Below the pieces are notes generated by a model, which saw nothing but the letters and a program-made list of their open reading frames with translations, ran no database searches and had not been told where the DNA came from. The translations under genes were made by a program, and so were the position numbers. DNA of 41,123 nt, taken from Marinifilum caeruleilacunae. Its GTDB lineage: Bacteria; Bacteroidota; Bacteroidia; Bacteroidales; Marinifilaceae. Within the stretch, counting starts at the first letter, position 1, and every line of letters starts with the position of its first letter. The stretch is from positions 1 through 41,123 of the forward strand of contig NZ_RZNH01000047.1 in assembly GCF_013141825.1 (NCBI RefSeq). Reading direction: 5' to 3'. Below are positions 1-7,875 of the stretch, in pieces.

Positions 1-58
1 GAGTGTGCCGTCTAATTTCTTTTACCTTAGCCTCGGTACTTTGTTTCTTTGTTCTCAT
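1..58 (-). CDS. IS3-family transposase OrfA, N-terminal 19 residues only
   Basis: An ATG at 58 on the minus strand opens a frame that stays open to the window edge and reads MRTKKQSTEAKVKEIRRHT. The lysine/arginine-rich start with KVKEIRRHT resembles the N-terminus of OrfA proteins of IS3-family elements, which continue into a helix-turn-helix that binds the IS ends. Only 19 codons are present, so the family call rests on this short match and on the IS-like flank. It is a partial gene cut by the window edge, not evidence of a broken one. Confidence 0.5.
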   Translation of the reverse strand, partial: MRTKKQSTEAKVKEIRRHT

Positions 59-146
59 TTTATAGACATTAATTGGTTACAAAAAGTTAAGAAATCTATC
101 TCTTAAATTTTATACCAACTTGTCCAAATTAGGCTGAAGACTTACA
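1..146 (-). mobile_element. IS3-family insertion sequence, truncated by the window edge
   Basis: The left edge holds the upstream end of an insertion sequence whose transposase gene reads leftwards out of the window. The likely outer tip is at 145-146, where the plus strand reads CTTACA, so that the element would begin TGTAAG on its own top strand, matching the TG...CA ends of IS3-family elements. The tip is inferred from this motif and its distance to the transposase start. The rest of the element and the other inverted repeat lie outside the window. Confidence 0.55.
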
Positions 147-258
147 GTACATTTATTTTTATCAAACAGATGAATTCTGGCGAAATTTTTAGATTAAGAA
201 GAATTGGTGAATGTTACACTGGGGAATTTTAATAGCTTTGTGATATTAATAAGGAATA
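147..258 (+). promoter_or_regulatory. Promoter region of the S24-type repressor
   Basis: This AT-rich stretch between the IS tip and the repressor holds TAGCTTTG at 233-240, an exact match to the Bacteroidetes -7 element TAnnTTTG. No good -33 TTTG sits 19-21 bases upstream; TTGG at 204-207 is too far. Transcription would start near 246. No clear operator palindrome was recognised. Confidence 0.4.
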
Positions 259-315
259 TTGGTAAAAATAACCTATCGAGGAAGGTGTTGTTCTCGAAAT
301 AAATATGATAATAAA

Positions 316-1008
316 ATGGATGATAACTTTTCATCATATCATAATGAATCAGTTTCCCAAAGAGTGAAAAAGCTTATCACTCATTTTAATTATACAATTC
401 ATTCATTTGAAAAACATATTGGAGTTTCCCCAAACATGTTAGGAGTGGCAATAAGGAAAAATACAGATATTAAATCTGAAACCCTACGAAAAATATTATA
501 TCAATTTTCAAATGTGAACCCAATTTGGCTTCTAACTGGAGATGGTGCAATGCTATTAGACTCGATGCAACATTTAACTGGAAATCAAGAATTAAACAAC
601 AAAGATTTTATTGATATTAAATTAATAGATCGTCAAAAGCACTTTGATAATCTCTTAATTGAAGAAGAAGTTGATCAATTAATTACCATTCAGGTGAGAA
701 AAATTGATGAATTAAACTATGATAACACTTTCGCTATTAATGTTAAAGATGACTATATGGAACCCACGCTTCTTAATGGTGAAAAAATTATCATTGAAGC
801 ATTACCAATAAAGGATATTAAATATCTAACAGGTATAGTAGTTTTATATTTTAACAATGAATTTGTAATAAAGAGAATTCAAAAGAATCTTAATGGAATT
901 CTTACATTATCATGTGATAGTATGAAAGGAACTACTTTTGAGGTAAGGCATCAAGATATAAAAAGGATCTTTAAGGTAAAATACTCATATTTCCGGCCTA
1001 TAGAGTAA
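316..1008 (+). CDS. cI/LexA-like HTH repressor with S24-type C-terminal domain, catalytic Ser replaced by Tyr
   Basis: Probable regulator of the integrated element. An open frame begins with TTG at 259, but I prefer the in-frame ATG at 316 (230 aa) because the helix-turn-helix starts soon after it and the first 19 residues look unstructured. The N-terminal half has a HTH followed by NPIWLLTGDGAM, typical of Bacteroidetes phage-like repressors. The C-terminal half has the S24 fold signature: DDYMEPTLLNGEKIIIE, then GIVVLYFNNEFVIKRI. In LexA/cI proteins the motif is (G/D)SMxP with a nucleophilic serine and a later catalytic lysine. Here the lysine is kept (K205 in the long frame) but the serine position is Tyr166, so self-cleavage by the usual mechanism is not expected. 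It converges on the integrase gene with a 2-base gap. Base composition looks more AT-rich than the region beyond 2500. Confidence 0.75.
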   Translation: MDDNFSSYHNESVSQRVKKLITHFNYTIHSFEKHIGVSPNMLGVAIRKNTDIKSETLRKILYQFSNVNPIWLLTGDGAMLLDSMQHLTGNQELNNKDFIDIKLIDRQKHFDNLLIEEEVDQLITIQVRKIDELNYDNTFAINVKDDYMEPTLLNGEKIIIEALPIKDIKYLTGIVVLYFNNEFVIKRIQKNLNGILTLSCDSMKGTTFEVRHQDIKRIFKVKYSYFRPIE

Positions 1009-1010
1009 AA

Positions 1011-2228
1011 TTATTCTACAGGATATAATAAAAAATCAATTACCTTTCGATTAGCCTGATCCATCAAACTTCTATCTTTTTTTATATAGTATTTCCAGGC
1101 CAGTGACTTTTTACTTTTATGACCTAAAGAAAATTCAATTATTGACTCTGAAATATTTAAATCATTAAAGGCTATTGTAGCCCATGTATGTCGAATCATT
1201 GATAAATGAAAACTTCCTATATCTATTTTCTTACAGATTAATTTTATACCATCATTTATAGCATCCCGAAATGCTTTTGCATCTTTAAATGATTCTTGAA
1301 AAATTAGTTTAGACTCACCCTTAAGTTTTGATAAAAGAATCTCAGCTTCAGGCTCAATTCTGATAGAATGGTTTACTGAAGTTTTTGAACGTTCAAAATA
1401 AAATCTTCCATCGTTAACTTCTCCTCCTGAATTATTTAGATGATACAAATCAACTGGGTTAATTCCAATTAATAAAAAATTTAATTGAAAGACTGCTTGA
1501 GCTATTTCTTCTTGACTGCAAGTTGGTTTATATTTAAAAAACCTTCTTAGATCTGGAACACTAATAACTCGAATTTCTTTTTCCTTTCTATACGAATTTA
1601 CCTTAATATTCCTGAATGGATAATAATCCGAAGAAACAATATTATCAGTAACAGCACGATTATAAACTGCCCTAAAATCTTTTAGAATATTCCAAATGCC
1701 ATTATCCAATCCTCTGTTTTGTAAATATGATATAAAATTTTTGATATACTTAGAATCAATGTCTTGAAAGCGTTTCATTTCTATAGAAGAATCAAACTGT
1801 TTAAGTTTTCTTTTCAATGCCGTATAATTATCGAAAGTGCTCTTTGAAGCTTTTCCATGATTTTTTAAACTGGCATGATACTTTTCCTGTAAATCAGATA
1901 GTACTTGATCAAGATATCTAATAAAACCTATATCAATACTTCTTTCAGATATCAAGTACTTTTTGATTTGAATCACAGACAAGGATTCAATTTTAAGTCC
2001 TAATTGAAAAATTTTAACTTCGTACTCCGAAATCTGGCTATGTATTTTAGCATTTATGATCCCTGAATTTGTGTGGGATCTTGCCATACCAGATTTTGAA
2101 AGCTGATTCTTAAAAAGATAATATTCGGTTCGAATATATGCAGCTTTCCCTTTATGGATTATTTGTATTTTTAGATTATATGTAGAATCCTTTCTTTTAT
2201 CCTTCAGCACCGCTTTAATACTAGCCAT
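1011..2228 (-). CDS. Tyrosine-type site-specific recombinase (integrase) of the Bacteroidetes family
   Basis: A 405-residue integrase. The N-terminal arm-binding domain is followed by a SAM-like core-binding domain (about 110-210) and the catalytic domain. The C-terminal catalytic box is clear: SMIRHTWATIAF carries the second catalytic arginine, SLGHKSKKSLAWKYY carries the GH motif and the nucleophilic tyrosine. The first catalytic arginine, usually in an RGM or RGI motif, is replaced: the segment reads LLIGINPVDLYHL. Some Bacteroidetes integrases show a similar IGIN motif from memory, so this may be a subfamily trait rather than decay. The gene starts 128 bases from the tRNA-Pro fragment at 2357-2403, as expected for an integrase beside its own attachment site. 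It excises or integrates the element that also carries the S24 repressor. Confidence 0.9.
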   Translation of the reverse strand: MASIKAVLKDKRKDSTYNLKIQIIHKGKAAYIRTEYYLFKNQLSKSGMARSHTNSGIINAKIHSQISEYEVKIFQLGLKIESLSVIQIKKYLISERSIDIGFIRYLDQVLSDLQEKYHASLKNHGKASKSTFDNYTALKRKLKQFDSSIEMKRFQDIDSKYIKNFISYLQNRGLDNGIWNILKDFRAVYNRAVTDNIVSSDYYPFRNIKVNSYRKEKEIRVISVPDLRRFFKYKPTCSQEEIAQAVFQLNFLLIGINPVDLYHLNNSGGEVNDGRFYFERSKTSVNHSIRIEPEAEILLSKLKGESKLIFQESFKDAKAFRDAINDGIKLICKKIDIGSFHLSMIRHTWATIAFNDLNISESIIEFSLGHKSKKSLAWKYYIKKDRSLMDQANRKVIDFLLYPVE

Positions 2229-2235
2229 ATTTTAC

Positions 2236-2255
2236 CGTGAGTAAATCGTGAGTAA
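2236..2255 (+). repeat. Two direct repeats CGTGAGTAA upstream of the integrase
   Basis: CGTGAGTAA occurs at 2236-2244 and again at 2247-2255, an 11-base period close to one helical turn. It lies just upstream of the integrase start, between the gene and the tRNA attachment site. That position fits arm-type integrase sites or an operator for integrase control; this role is inference. Confidence 0.5.
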
Positions 2256-2356
2256 TTATTTTTACAATCAACTACATTGTAGAAAATGTAAAACTAGTAA
2301 AACACTGCACTACACACAACAACTTAAAAACCAAAACTTCCAATATTCTATGTTAT

Positions 2357-2403
2357 CACGTCTGGGGGGCGTGGGGTCGGAAGTTCGAATCTTCTCGCCC
2401 CGA
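2357..2403 (+). other. Attachment site: 3' part of a tRNA-Pro(GGG) gene
   Basis: The sequence folds as the anticodon arm, variable loop, T arm and acceptor 3' strand of a tRNA. The anticodon stem is CACGT/GCGTG (2357-2361 with 2369-2373), and the loop is CTGGGGG with anticodon GGG at 2364-2366 followed by G37, typical of tRNA-Pro. Then come variable loop GGGTC, T stem GGAAG/CTTCT, loop TTCGAAT, acceptor strand CGCCCCG and discriminator A at 2403; CCA is not encoded. The D arm and the 5' acceptor strand are absent: the sequence before 2357 is not tRNA-like. It is therefore a fragment recreated by integration beside the integrase, and the intact gene should be at the other end of the element, outside the window. 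Confidence 0.8.
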
Positions 2404-2411
2404 CTAAGTAA

Positions 2412-2449
2412 AATAAGGGTTTCCATTTTAGGAAACCCTTATTGGTTTA
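2412..2449 (+). terminator. Intrinsic terminator following the tRNA-Pro fragment
   Basis: A perfect 13-base inverted repeat (2412-2424 with 2431-2443, loop ATTTTA) is followed by a T-rich tail. It sits directly after the tRNA end and is most simply the native terminator of the tRNA-Pro gene, kept on this side of the integrated element. Confidence 0.75.
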
Positions 2450-2563
2450 TTGTGGTTTAAATATGGTTTAAACTTTCAAATAGTACGATTTTAGGCGATT
2501 AAAACATCTTGAATCAGTTTCATTTCATTTGCAAACTCAATCACCTCTATCATTTTGGATCCC
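2450..2563. other. Gene-free stretch between the attachment site and the peptidase gene
   Basis: No gene, RNA or strong hairpin is recognised here. TGGTTTAAA occurs twice (about 2453 and 2465). Open frames crossing 2248-2563 overlap the tRNA fragment and terminator, and no gene is supported. Together with 2229-2449 this makes a 335-base stretch without protein genes. Confidence 0.4.
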
Positions 2564-4318
2564 TCAGAATTCTGCATTATAAATTTTACCAACCGGATAC
2601 AAGTTTTTTAAGCGATCGCGATAAGCTGACCTTTCCAGGAACCAATTCACTTTTGCCCATTGGTTGTTGTAAACATCCGGATGCTCTTTTAAAGCTTGCT
2701 GAAAATCTTTCAGTAATTGCGGATTTTCTTGAATCATTTTGCGTGCCATTTTTTCCATTACATAGGTTTCAACATACTCTTTCCGCTCGAAAATGGAATT
2801 GAAAAATCCCCATCGTAAAAAAGAGTCTGGTCCTTCAGGTTCCAATAAATGAGCTATTATTTTCGCGCTACGTTGATTTACAGGAACAATAACAGAACCC
2901 GCCGGATAGTTTTGGATTATACTAAGCTCTTCCACATCGAATCCTCTTACCATTTGTCGGCCTTCATAAGGAAAATTGGCAAAAGTGATATTGCTGAATT
3001 TATAAGTTCTTATTGTAAACTCTTTCGATTCTTCAAGCGTTGTATACTGAATTCCATGTAGCTTTAGCTTATTGATAACATGATACCATTGAGCAGGAAT
3101 AATATATGCATCAGGCAGTTTTACTTTTTTGCTTTCCTTCAGTTTATCGAATAAAACCAGCTTGTAATCTATAGGTTTATCGCTGAATTGTACCCACATG
3201 CCATCGGTTAAATCACTATGTACAATGTCATATTCTACTCCTTTAAAAAGCACATTTGTACTATCCTTTTTTGAGGTATAATATGTTAGAACAAAATCCT
3301 TACCGGCCAACTTTCCTGCCTCTTCATCAGCCCGTTGATTGATTTTCTTAAGTGTCTGATAGTGCTTATCAGTATATTTAATTGTATGCTTTAATAAATG
3401 GTAAGTCGCATCTACCCTGGTTTTATAATTTTTTAGCATGTGTGTTTCCACCAGTAAAGCCGGACGGTTTTGCATGGCCAGATAACCTGTTGAATAACGC
3501 GGAGAATAAGTCTTTCGAATTAATCCACTTCTCGGATCGTGCCAGGTTCTATACGATACATAGGGAAACATCAATATCTCATCTTGTTTTAGTTCCTTTT
3601 CGATGCTAAAAAGGTATTCATTTTGCCAGTCTGTTTGTTCCTGGTTCATATCGCCCATAATATGCATGGCATAGGTCAGCTGGTATTGATAATCCGCTCC
3701 ATCGGTGGTGTGGATATCTACAAACATATCGGGCAACCAACGATTAAATAAAGCATGCCAATCCTGCATTTCAGGCGCATCGGCTTTTGTAAAATCACGG
3801 TTTAAATTGTAGTTTTCAGCCGTAGTACGCCAGCCCATTTCTTTTGGACCGTTTTGGTTGATCCTGCTAAAGGCACTAAATCTTTCGTGTCCATCGGCAT
3901 TGAAAATGGGAATAAAAAGTATACTCGTATTTTCGAGTAAGTCAGCATACTTGTTAAAAACCAGTATGTCTCTAATTAGCATCAAGCCAGCATCTTTCCC
4001 TTCAGATTCTCCCGGGTGAATACATGCTTCAATCAATAAGATAGCATTGCCCGATTCCCTGATGCTCTCAGGCGTAAAGTTTTGGTTTTTATCAATAATC
4101 AACACAGGTAAATCGCGCCCTTGAGTACTTTGTCCAAAGATCTCATATCTGATACAATCTGAATAATCTGCTAATTTTTTACAGTACTCTATTGTTTTAT
4201 CATAGCGGGGAGTTTCCAGGTAATTTGATTGCTCGTAATAAGTATCCCATTCCGATTGTTGGGCTTTCAGAATCCCAAAGCACATGCTTAAAACTGCGAG
4301 TAAAAACCACTTATTCAT
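2564..4318 (-). CDS. Secreted M14-family zinc carboxypeptidase
   Basis: A 584-residue exported metallopeptidase that would remove C-terminal residues from peptides outside the cytoplasm. The frame opens at 4345, but the ATG at 4318 places a classical signal peptide (MNKWFLLAVLSMCFGILKAQ) at the N-terminus, so I choose it. M14 landmarks are all present, numbered from this start: HPGE with zinc ligands His101 and Glu104, NADGHERF, the DIHTTDG motif with zinc ligand His203, and RPALLVETHML with the general base Glu291. The peptidase domain ends near residue 330; the remaining ~250 residues are an additional C-terminal region of a kind common in Bacteroidetes M14 proteins. It stands alone between the integrated element and the divergent metal operon. 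Confidence 0.88.
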   Translation of the reverse strand: MNKWFLLAVLSMCFGILKAQQSEWDTYYEQSNYLETPRYDKTIEYCKKLADYSDCIRYEIFGQSTQGRDLPVLIIDKNQNFTPESIRESGNAILLIEACIHPGESEGKDAGLMLIRDILVFNKYADLLENTSILFIPIFNADGHERFSAFSRINQNGPKEMGWRTTAENYNLNRDFTKADAPEMQDWHALFNRWLPDMFVDIHTTDGADYQYQLTYAMHIMGDMNQEQTDWQNEYLFSIEKELKQDEILMFPYVSYRTWHDPRSGLIRKTYSPRYSTGYLAMQNRPALLVETHMLKNYKTRVDATYHLLKHTIKYTDKHYQTLKKINQRADEEAGKLAGKDFVLTYYTSKKDSTNVLFKGVEYDIVHSDLTDGMWVQFSDKPIDYKLVLFDKLKESKKVKLPDAYIIPAQWYHVINKLKLHGIQYTTLEESKEFTIRTYKFSNITFANFPYEGRQMVRGFDVEELSIIQNYPAGSVIVPVNQRSAKIIAHLLEPEGPDSFLRWGFFNSIFERKEYVETYVMEKMARKMIQENPQLLKDFQQALKEHPDVYNNQWAKVNWFLERSAYRDRLKNLYPVGKIYNAEF

Positions 4319-4557
4319 GATAGTGTAATTCGTGAGAAAAATCAAATAAACATATTTTTTAATTCATATGCACAAAAAAGGCTATATCATTTGATACAAG
4401 CCAACTATTATTCGACAATAAGGAAGCTTATTTTATATACTGGCCCTGGCATTCGAGCATCACCCTTTGCCTGCTTGAGAAAGCTTTAAAATTACACAAA
4501 GAATCCCACCACTCTTCACCTTACTTAATTGTTCATGTTTTCAAAGCATCTTTATTT
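4319..4557. other. Divergent intergenic region, peptidase / metal operon
   Basis: This stretch separates the minus-strand peptidase gene from the plus-strand metal operon. No coding frame is convincing and no consensus promoter for the peptidase was found. A short imperfect hairpin (GGCTATATCATTTGATACAAGCC, about 4380-4402, with GGCT/AGCC outer and TATC/GATA inner pairing) is visible and of unknown role. Confidence 0.35.
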
Positions 4558-4605
4558 TTTGCAACATTATTGCATTTAGACTATCTTTGCAACATTGATG
4601 CATTT
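4558..4605 (+). promoter_or_regulatory. Promoter with overlapping Fur/Zur-type operators for the metal operon
   Basis: TTTG at 4558-4561 and TATCTTTG at 4582-4589 are separated by exactly 20 bases, a textbook Bacteroidetes promoter. Two near-identical 17-base repeats, GCAACATTATTGCATTT (4561-4577) and GCAACATTGATGCATTT (4589-4605), fill the spacer and the start region. The first contains the palindrome GCAA-N5-TTGC. A third related half, AATGTTGTTG in reverse orientation, follows at 4608-4617. Sites placed like this would block RNA polymerase. The natural binder is the Fur-family protein encoded 16 bases downstream (autorepression); the identity of the binder is inference. Confidence 0.7.
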
Positions 4606-4620
4606 GAAATGTTGTTGTAA

Positions 4621-5028
4621 ATGAAGCCTGCTGAAATATTAAATACTCATAAGCTAAAAAGAACAAGTTGCCGTGAAGGCATTCTTGAAGTGGTAATAAA
4701 CGCCGGTCAACCGCTTTCGGAAAACGAAATCAGGGAAAATCTTCCTGGAAATTATGATCGAACAACTTTCTATCGTTCGTTTAAAACTTTGGAAGAACAT
4801 CAAATCATACACAAAATTGTAATTGACAATCAATTGGTAAAATATGCCTTGCACAATTCAATTACCCACAAGCAGGATCATGCACATTTTTATTGCAACG
4901 ATTGTGATATGGTAAAATGCCTGGATGATATACCGGTACAAAAGTATCAACTACCCGATGGTTTTTCCGATAATGAAACTGAAGTAATAATAAAAGGAAC
5001 CTGCCCAAAATGTAAAAACAAAGACTAG
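4621..5028 (+). CDS. Fur-family metal-responsive repressor, probably Zur-like
   Basis: A 135-residue Fur/Zur/PerR-type regulator. Residues 1-80 form the winged helix with the recognition segment NYDRTTFYRSFKTLEEHQIIH. The dimerisation and metal domain has HAHFYCNDC (His87, His89, Cys92, Cys95) and a second CPKC pair (Cys128, Cys131), giving the four-cysteine structural zinc site. The first ATG fits the family length; no Shine-Dalgarno is evident, as is usual in this phylum. The zinc assignment is inferred from the downstream ZnuD-like receptor and His-rich proteins; iron or peroxide sensing cannot be excluded from the protein alone. It leads the operon and is followed after 3 bases by the small Cys/His protein. 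Confidence 0.85.
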   Translation: MKPAEILNTHKLKRTSCREGILEVVINAGQPLSENEIRENLPGNYDRTTFYRSFKTLEEHQIIHKIVIDNQLVKYALHNSITHKQDHAHFYCNDCDMVKCLDDIPVQKYQLPDGFSDNETEVIIKGTCPKCKNKD

Positions 5029-5031
5029 GAA

Positions 5032-5403
5032 ATGTTTGGTTTAAAAAAACATATCGCAATTCTTTTATTTGGAATTTTCTTTTTCCCACTGGCCTATCAG
5101 CCTTGGCATGTGATTGTGCATCATTCACAAGATTCACAATGCCATCATGCCTGCTGTCATTCAAAAGGAGCAAAAAAGACATGTGATTTTGGACATTGGC
5201 TTGCTTCTAAAGTGGAAAAACAAGAATCATGTCCTGTTTGTGAATACCATTTCCCGATTAATATTATACCTGAATTAAATCTATTCAAGCCTAAAAATCC
5301 AAATTTGGATAGGAATTTGTTTGAATTGGAGACCAGTATAGCATTACAACAAATCGACTCCAGAAAATCCCCGAGAGCACCACCCCTCTCAATCAAATCA
5401 TAA
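5032..5403 (+). CDS. Small Cys/His-rich exported or membrane-anchored protein of the metal operon
   Basis: A 123-residue protein I cannot assign to a named family with confidence. It starts with a positively charged segment and a hydrophobic helix (about residues 6-23), so it is exported or inner-membrane anchored. The mature part holds a dense metal-ligand cluster, HHSQDSQCHHACCHSKG, then TCDFGH, then a CPVCEYHFP pair. The C-terminal third is polar and without ligands. Its location 3 bases after the Fur-family gene and 35 bases before the TonB receptor suggests periplasmic metal binding, buffering or delivery. It recalls small His/Cys proteins such as DUF2946 members by composition only. Confidence 0.65.
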   Translation: MFGLKKHIAILLFGIFFFPLAYQPWHVIVHHSQDSQCHHACCHSKGAKKTCDFGHWLASKVEKQESCPVCEYHFPINIIPELNLFKPKNPNLDRNLFELETSIALQQIDSRKSPRAPPLSIKS

Positions 5404-5438
5404 GATCGTTTTTGGAGGTTTAATCTCATTTATATTAC

Positions 5439-7847
5439 ATGCACAAATACATTATACTCTTTTTGTGCATCAATATTTTGTCCTTTTCTGCAATCGGACA
5501 AAGTAATTGTGTACTCGAAGGGATGGTCGTTGACCAGAATAACCAGGTTCTACCTGGTGCATCACTAATGCTATATCCAATCAAAAAGGGTGGCGTAAGC
5601 GATCGTAATGGTAAATTTGAAATATCTGATTTACCCAAGGATACCTATGTGATCGAAATTTCGTTTATTGGATACAATACTTTGGTAGACACTCTTATTA
5701 TTAACAAGAACACCAGCTATAATGCCCAACTTACGGTTTCTAATCTCAGTTTAAGCGAAGTGCTTATTACCGATAATTATGCCGAACAACGAAAGCGCGA
5801 AGAGGCTCTTAGCATCGAGATTGTTAGCGATGATGACCTGAAAAAAAATCTTGGCGGAAGTTTGATGAACTCTTTGGAAAGATTACCAGGCGTTACCACA
5901 ATTAATATTGGTTCAGGACAATCGAAACCAGTAATTCGGGGCCTTGGCTTTAACCGGGTTGTGGTGGTTGAAAACAATATTAAACATGAGGCCCAGCAGT
6001 GGGGATCGGATCATGGATTAGAAATAGATCAATATGCTGTTGATAATATAGAGGTGATTAAAGGTCCAGCTTCGTTAATGTATGGTTCCGATGCTATTGG
6101 TGGCGTTATTAATATGAAAAACAGCAAATTACCTGCAAGTGACACCTTCGGAGGATTAGTTGACCTTACAGGCAAAAGCAATAATGAGCTGCTTGGTACA
6201 TCTGTTTCATTGTACGGCAGAAAGGGGAAATTCTTTGCCAATGCGAGGGCTACCTACATTGACTATGGAGATTACAAAGTTCCTGTGGATAGTGTTGATA
6301 TCTATTCGTATCGAGCACCTTTGTACAAAAATCACTTGCGAAATACTGCCGGATATGAGAAAAACCTGCATGTAAGTTTGGGAATAGCTCAAGATGGTTT
6401 TATCAGCAAATTTTATGTGAGTTCGGTAAACAGTAAAAGTGGCTTTTTTGCCAATGCGCATGGCCTTGAACCACGTAATGTTGATACTGATTTACACGAC
6501 AAGTCAAATCGTGACATCAATTATCCATATCAAAAAGTAAATCATTTTAAACTGATTAACACTACACAATATGAATGGAAAAAACTAAAATTCGATCTTG
6601 ACCTGGGTTTTCAACGAAACTTCCGACAGGAATGGAGTCAATACGTTAGTCATGGATATATGCCTGCAGTTTTTCCCGACACACTTGCTTTTCATTCTGA
6701 TTTGGAAAGAGAATTTGAAAAATTTGTGTACTCAGGAAATTTCAAAATATCCTACCAGCTCAATGAAAAAACTGAAATGTTTTTTGGTGTGAATAGCGAA
6801 TTTCATGATAATCAAATAGATGGAAGAGGATTTATCATTCCTGCCTATGAACAGTTTACCTTGGGTGGATTTGCTTTGGTTCGCAATAATTTTTCAGAGA
6901 AGAGTAGCATTCAATTTGGTATTCGATATGACTATGGTCAGATTGAAACCACAGAATACCAGGATTGGTTTCCATCTCCGGTAGATGAAAATCAGCCGAC
7001 TAACTTGCAATATCTTTTAAGGGCTGAAAATATCGACCGTAACTTTTCCAACCTAAGCTGGTCCTTGGGCTATACCTATAATGCCGAAAATTGGTCTTTC
7101 AAAGCCAATGTTGGGAAGAGTTTTAGAATGCCTATAGCCAAAGAACTTGCCGCAAATGGCGTGAATTATCATCGATTTAGTTACGAGGTTGGTAATGCTG
7201 ATTTGTCACCAGAAAAATCATATCAGTTTGATGCTGGTTTAGAATATCAATCCAAAAAATTGACAGTCGGTATTTCACCATTTATAAATTATTTTTCAAA
7301 TTACATTTATCTGAATCCAACATCGGAGCACGACAGACTATATGGAAATGGAAACCAGGTATACTATTACACCGAAAGTGAGGTAATACGGTATGGCGGG
7401 GAAATTCATGCTTACTATGACCTTTTGGAAAACATTCAATTGGGCCTAATGGGGGAATATGTTTATTCAGAGCAGTTATCGGGCGAAAAGAAAGGTTTTA
7501 CACTTCCTTTTTCACCTCCGGCTTCGGCCATTTTCAGTGCCAAATATCACAAAAGCAAGCTAGGGCTAATCAAAGACTTTTATTTCTCGGTAGATTACCG
7601 ATTAACTGCTTCTCAAAATGAGATTGTTCCTCCCGAAAAAACCACCGATGGATACCAACTGATTAAGCTTGGGCTTGGTGGTAATATCGAAATGGGGAAA
7701 CAAAAAGTAAATATTTCAATGCAGGTACACAACCTGCTAAACACAAAATATTTTAACCATACCAGCTTTTACAGGCTGATTAACGTACCTGAGCCGGGAA
7801 GGAATTTTATTATAAATATTTCCATTCCTTTTTCAGGCTATTTTTAA
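5439..7847 (+). CDS. TonB-dependent outer-membrane receptor, ZnuD-like, with N-terminal carboxypeptidase-like domain
   Basis: An 802-residue receptor that imports a small ligand, probably zinc or a zinc complex, across the outer membrane using TonB. After a signal peptide (MHKYIILFLCINILSFSAIGQ) comes a CarboxypepD_reg-like domain (about 24-105), then the plug with VSDDDLKKNLGGSLMNSLE, LPGVTT, VIRGLGFNRVVVVENNIKHE and VIKGPASLMYGSDAIGGVINM, and a 22-strand type barrel ending in an aromatic C-terminal residue. The run GLGFNRVVVVENNIKHEAQQWGSDHG resembles ZnuD-type receptors more than siderophore receptors (from memory of the families). The Fur-family regulator upstream and two His-containing lipoproteins downstream support metal uptake. 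It does not have a SusD partner. Confidence 0.88.
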   Translation: MHKYIILFLCINILSFSAIGQSNCVLEGMVVDQNNQVLPGASLMLYPIKKGGVSDRNGKFEISDLPKDTYVIEISFIGYNTLVDTLIINKNTSYNAQLTVSNLSLSEVLITDNYAEQRKREEALSIEIVSDDDLKKNLGGSLMNSLERLPGVTTINIGSGQSKPVIRGLGFNRVVVVENNIKHEAQQWGSDHGLEIDQYAVDNIEVIKGPASLMYGSDAIGGVINMKNSKLPASDTFGGLVDLTGKSNNELLGTSVSLYGRKGKFFANARATYIDYGDYKVPVDSVDIYSYRAPLYKNHLRNTAGYEKNLHVSLGIAQDGFISKFYVSSVNSKSGFFANAHGLEPRNVDTDLHDKSNRDINYPYQKVNHFKLINTTQYEWKKLKFDLDLGFQRNFRQEWSQYVSHGYMPAVFPDTLAFHSDLEREFEKFVYSGNFKISYQLNEKTEMFFGVNSEFHDNQIDGRGFIIPAYEQFTLGGFALVRNNFSEKSSIQFGIRYDYGQIETTEYQDWFPSPVDENQPTNLQYLLRAENIDRNFSNLSWSLGYTYNAENWSFKANVGKSFRMPIAKELAANGVNYHRFSYEVGNADLSPEKSYQFDAGLEYQSKKLTVGISPFINYFSNYIYLNPTSEHDRLYGNGNQVYYYTESEVIRYGGEIHAYYDLLENIQLGLMGEYVYSEQLSGEKKGFTLPFSPPASAIFSAKYHKSKLGLIKDFYFSVDYRLTASQNEIVPPEKTTDGYQLIKLGLGGNIEMGKQKVNISMQVHNLLNTKYFNHTSFYRLINVPEPGRNFIINISIPFSGYF

Positions 7848-7875
7848 ATAGTAAACAATTTAATCTATAATAATT

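Noticed and set aside
316-1008. Annotation as LexA
   Set aside because: No serine in the DSM position, gene beside an integrase, and no link to DNA repair genes; a phage- or element-type repressor fits better.
2357-2403. Complete tRNA-Pro gene
   Set aside because: The D arm and 5' acceptor strand are missing; bases before 2357 do not pair with the acceptor 3' strand.
2248-2460. Open frame of 70 codons across the attachment site
   Set aside because: It runs through the tRNA fragment and its terminator, and its product has no recognisable domain; the RNA structure explains the sequence better.
5439-7847. SusC-type glycan transporter
   Set aside because: No SusD partner, shorter length and ZnuD-like plug motifs next to a Fur-family regulator.
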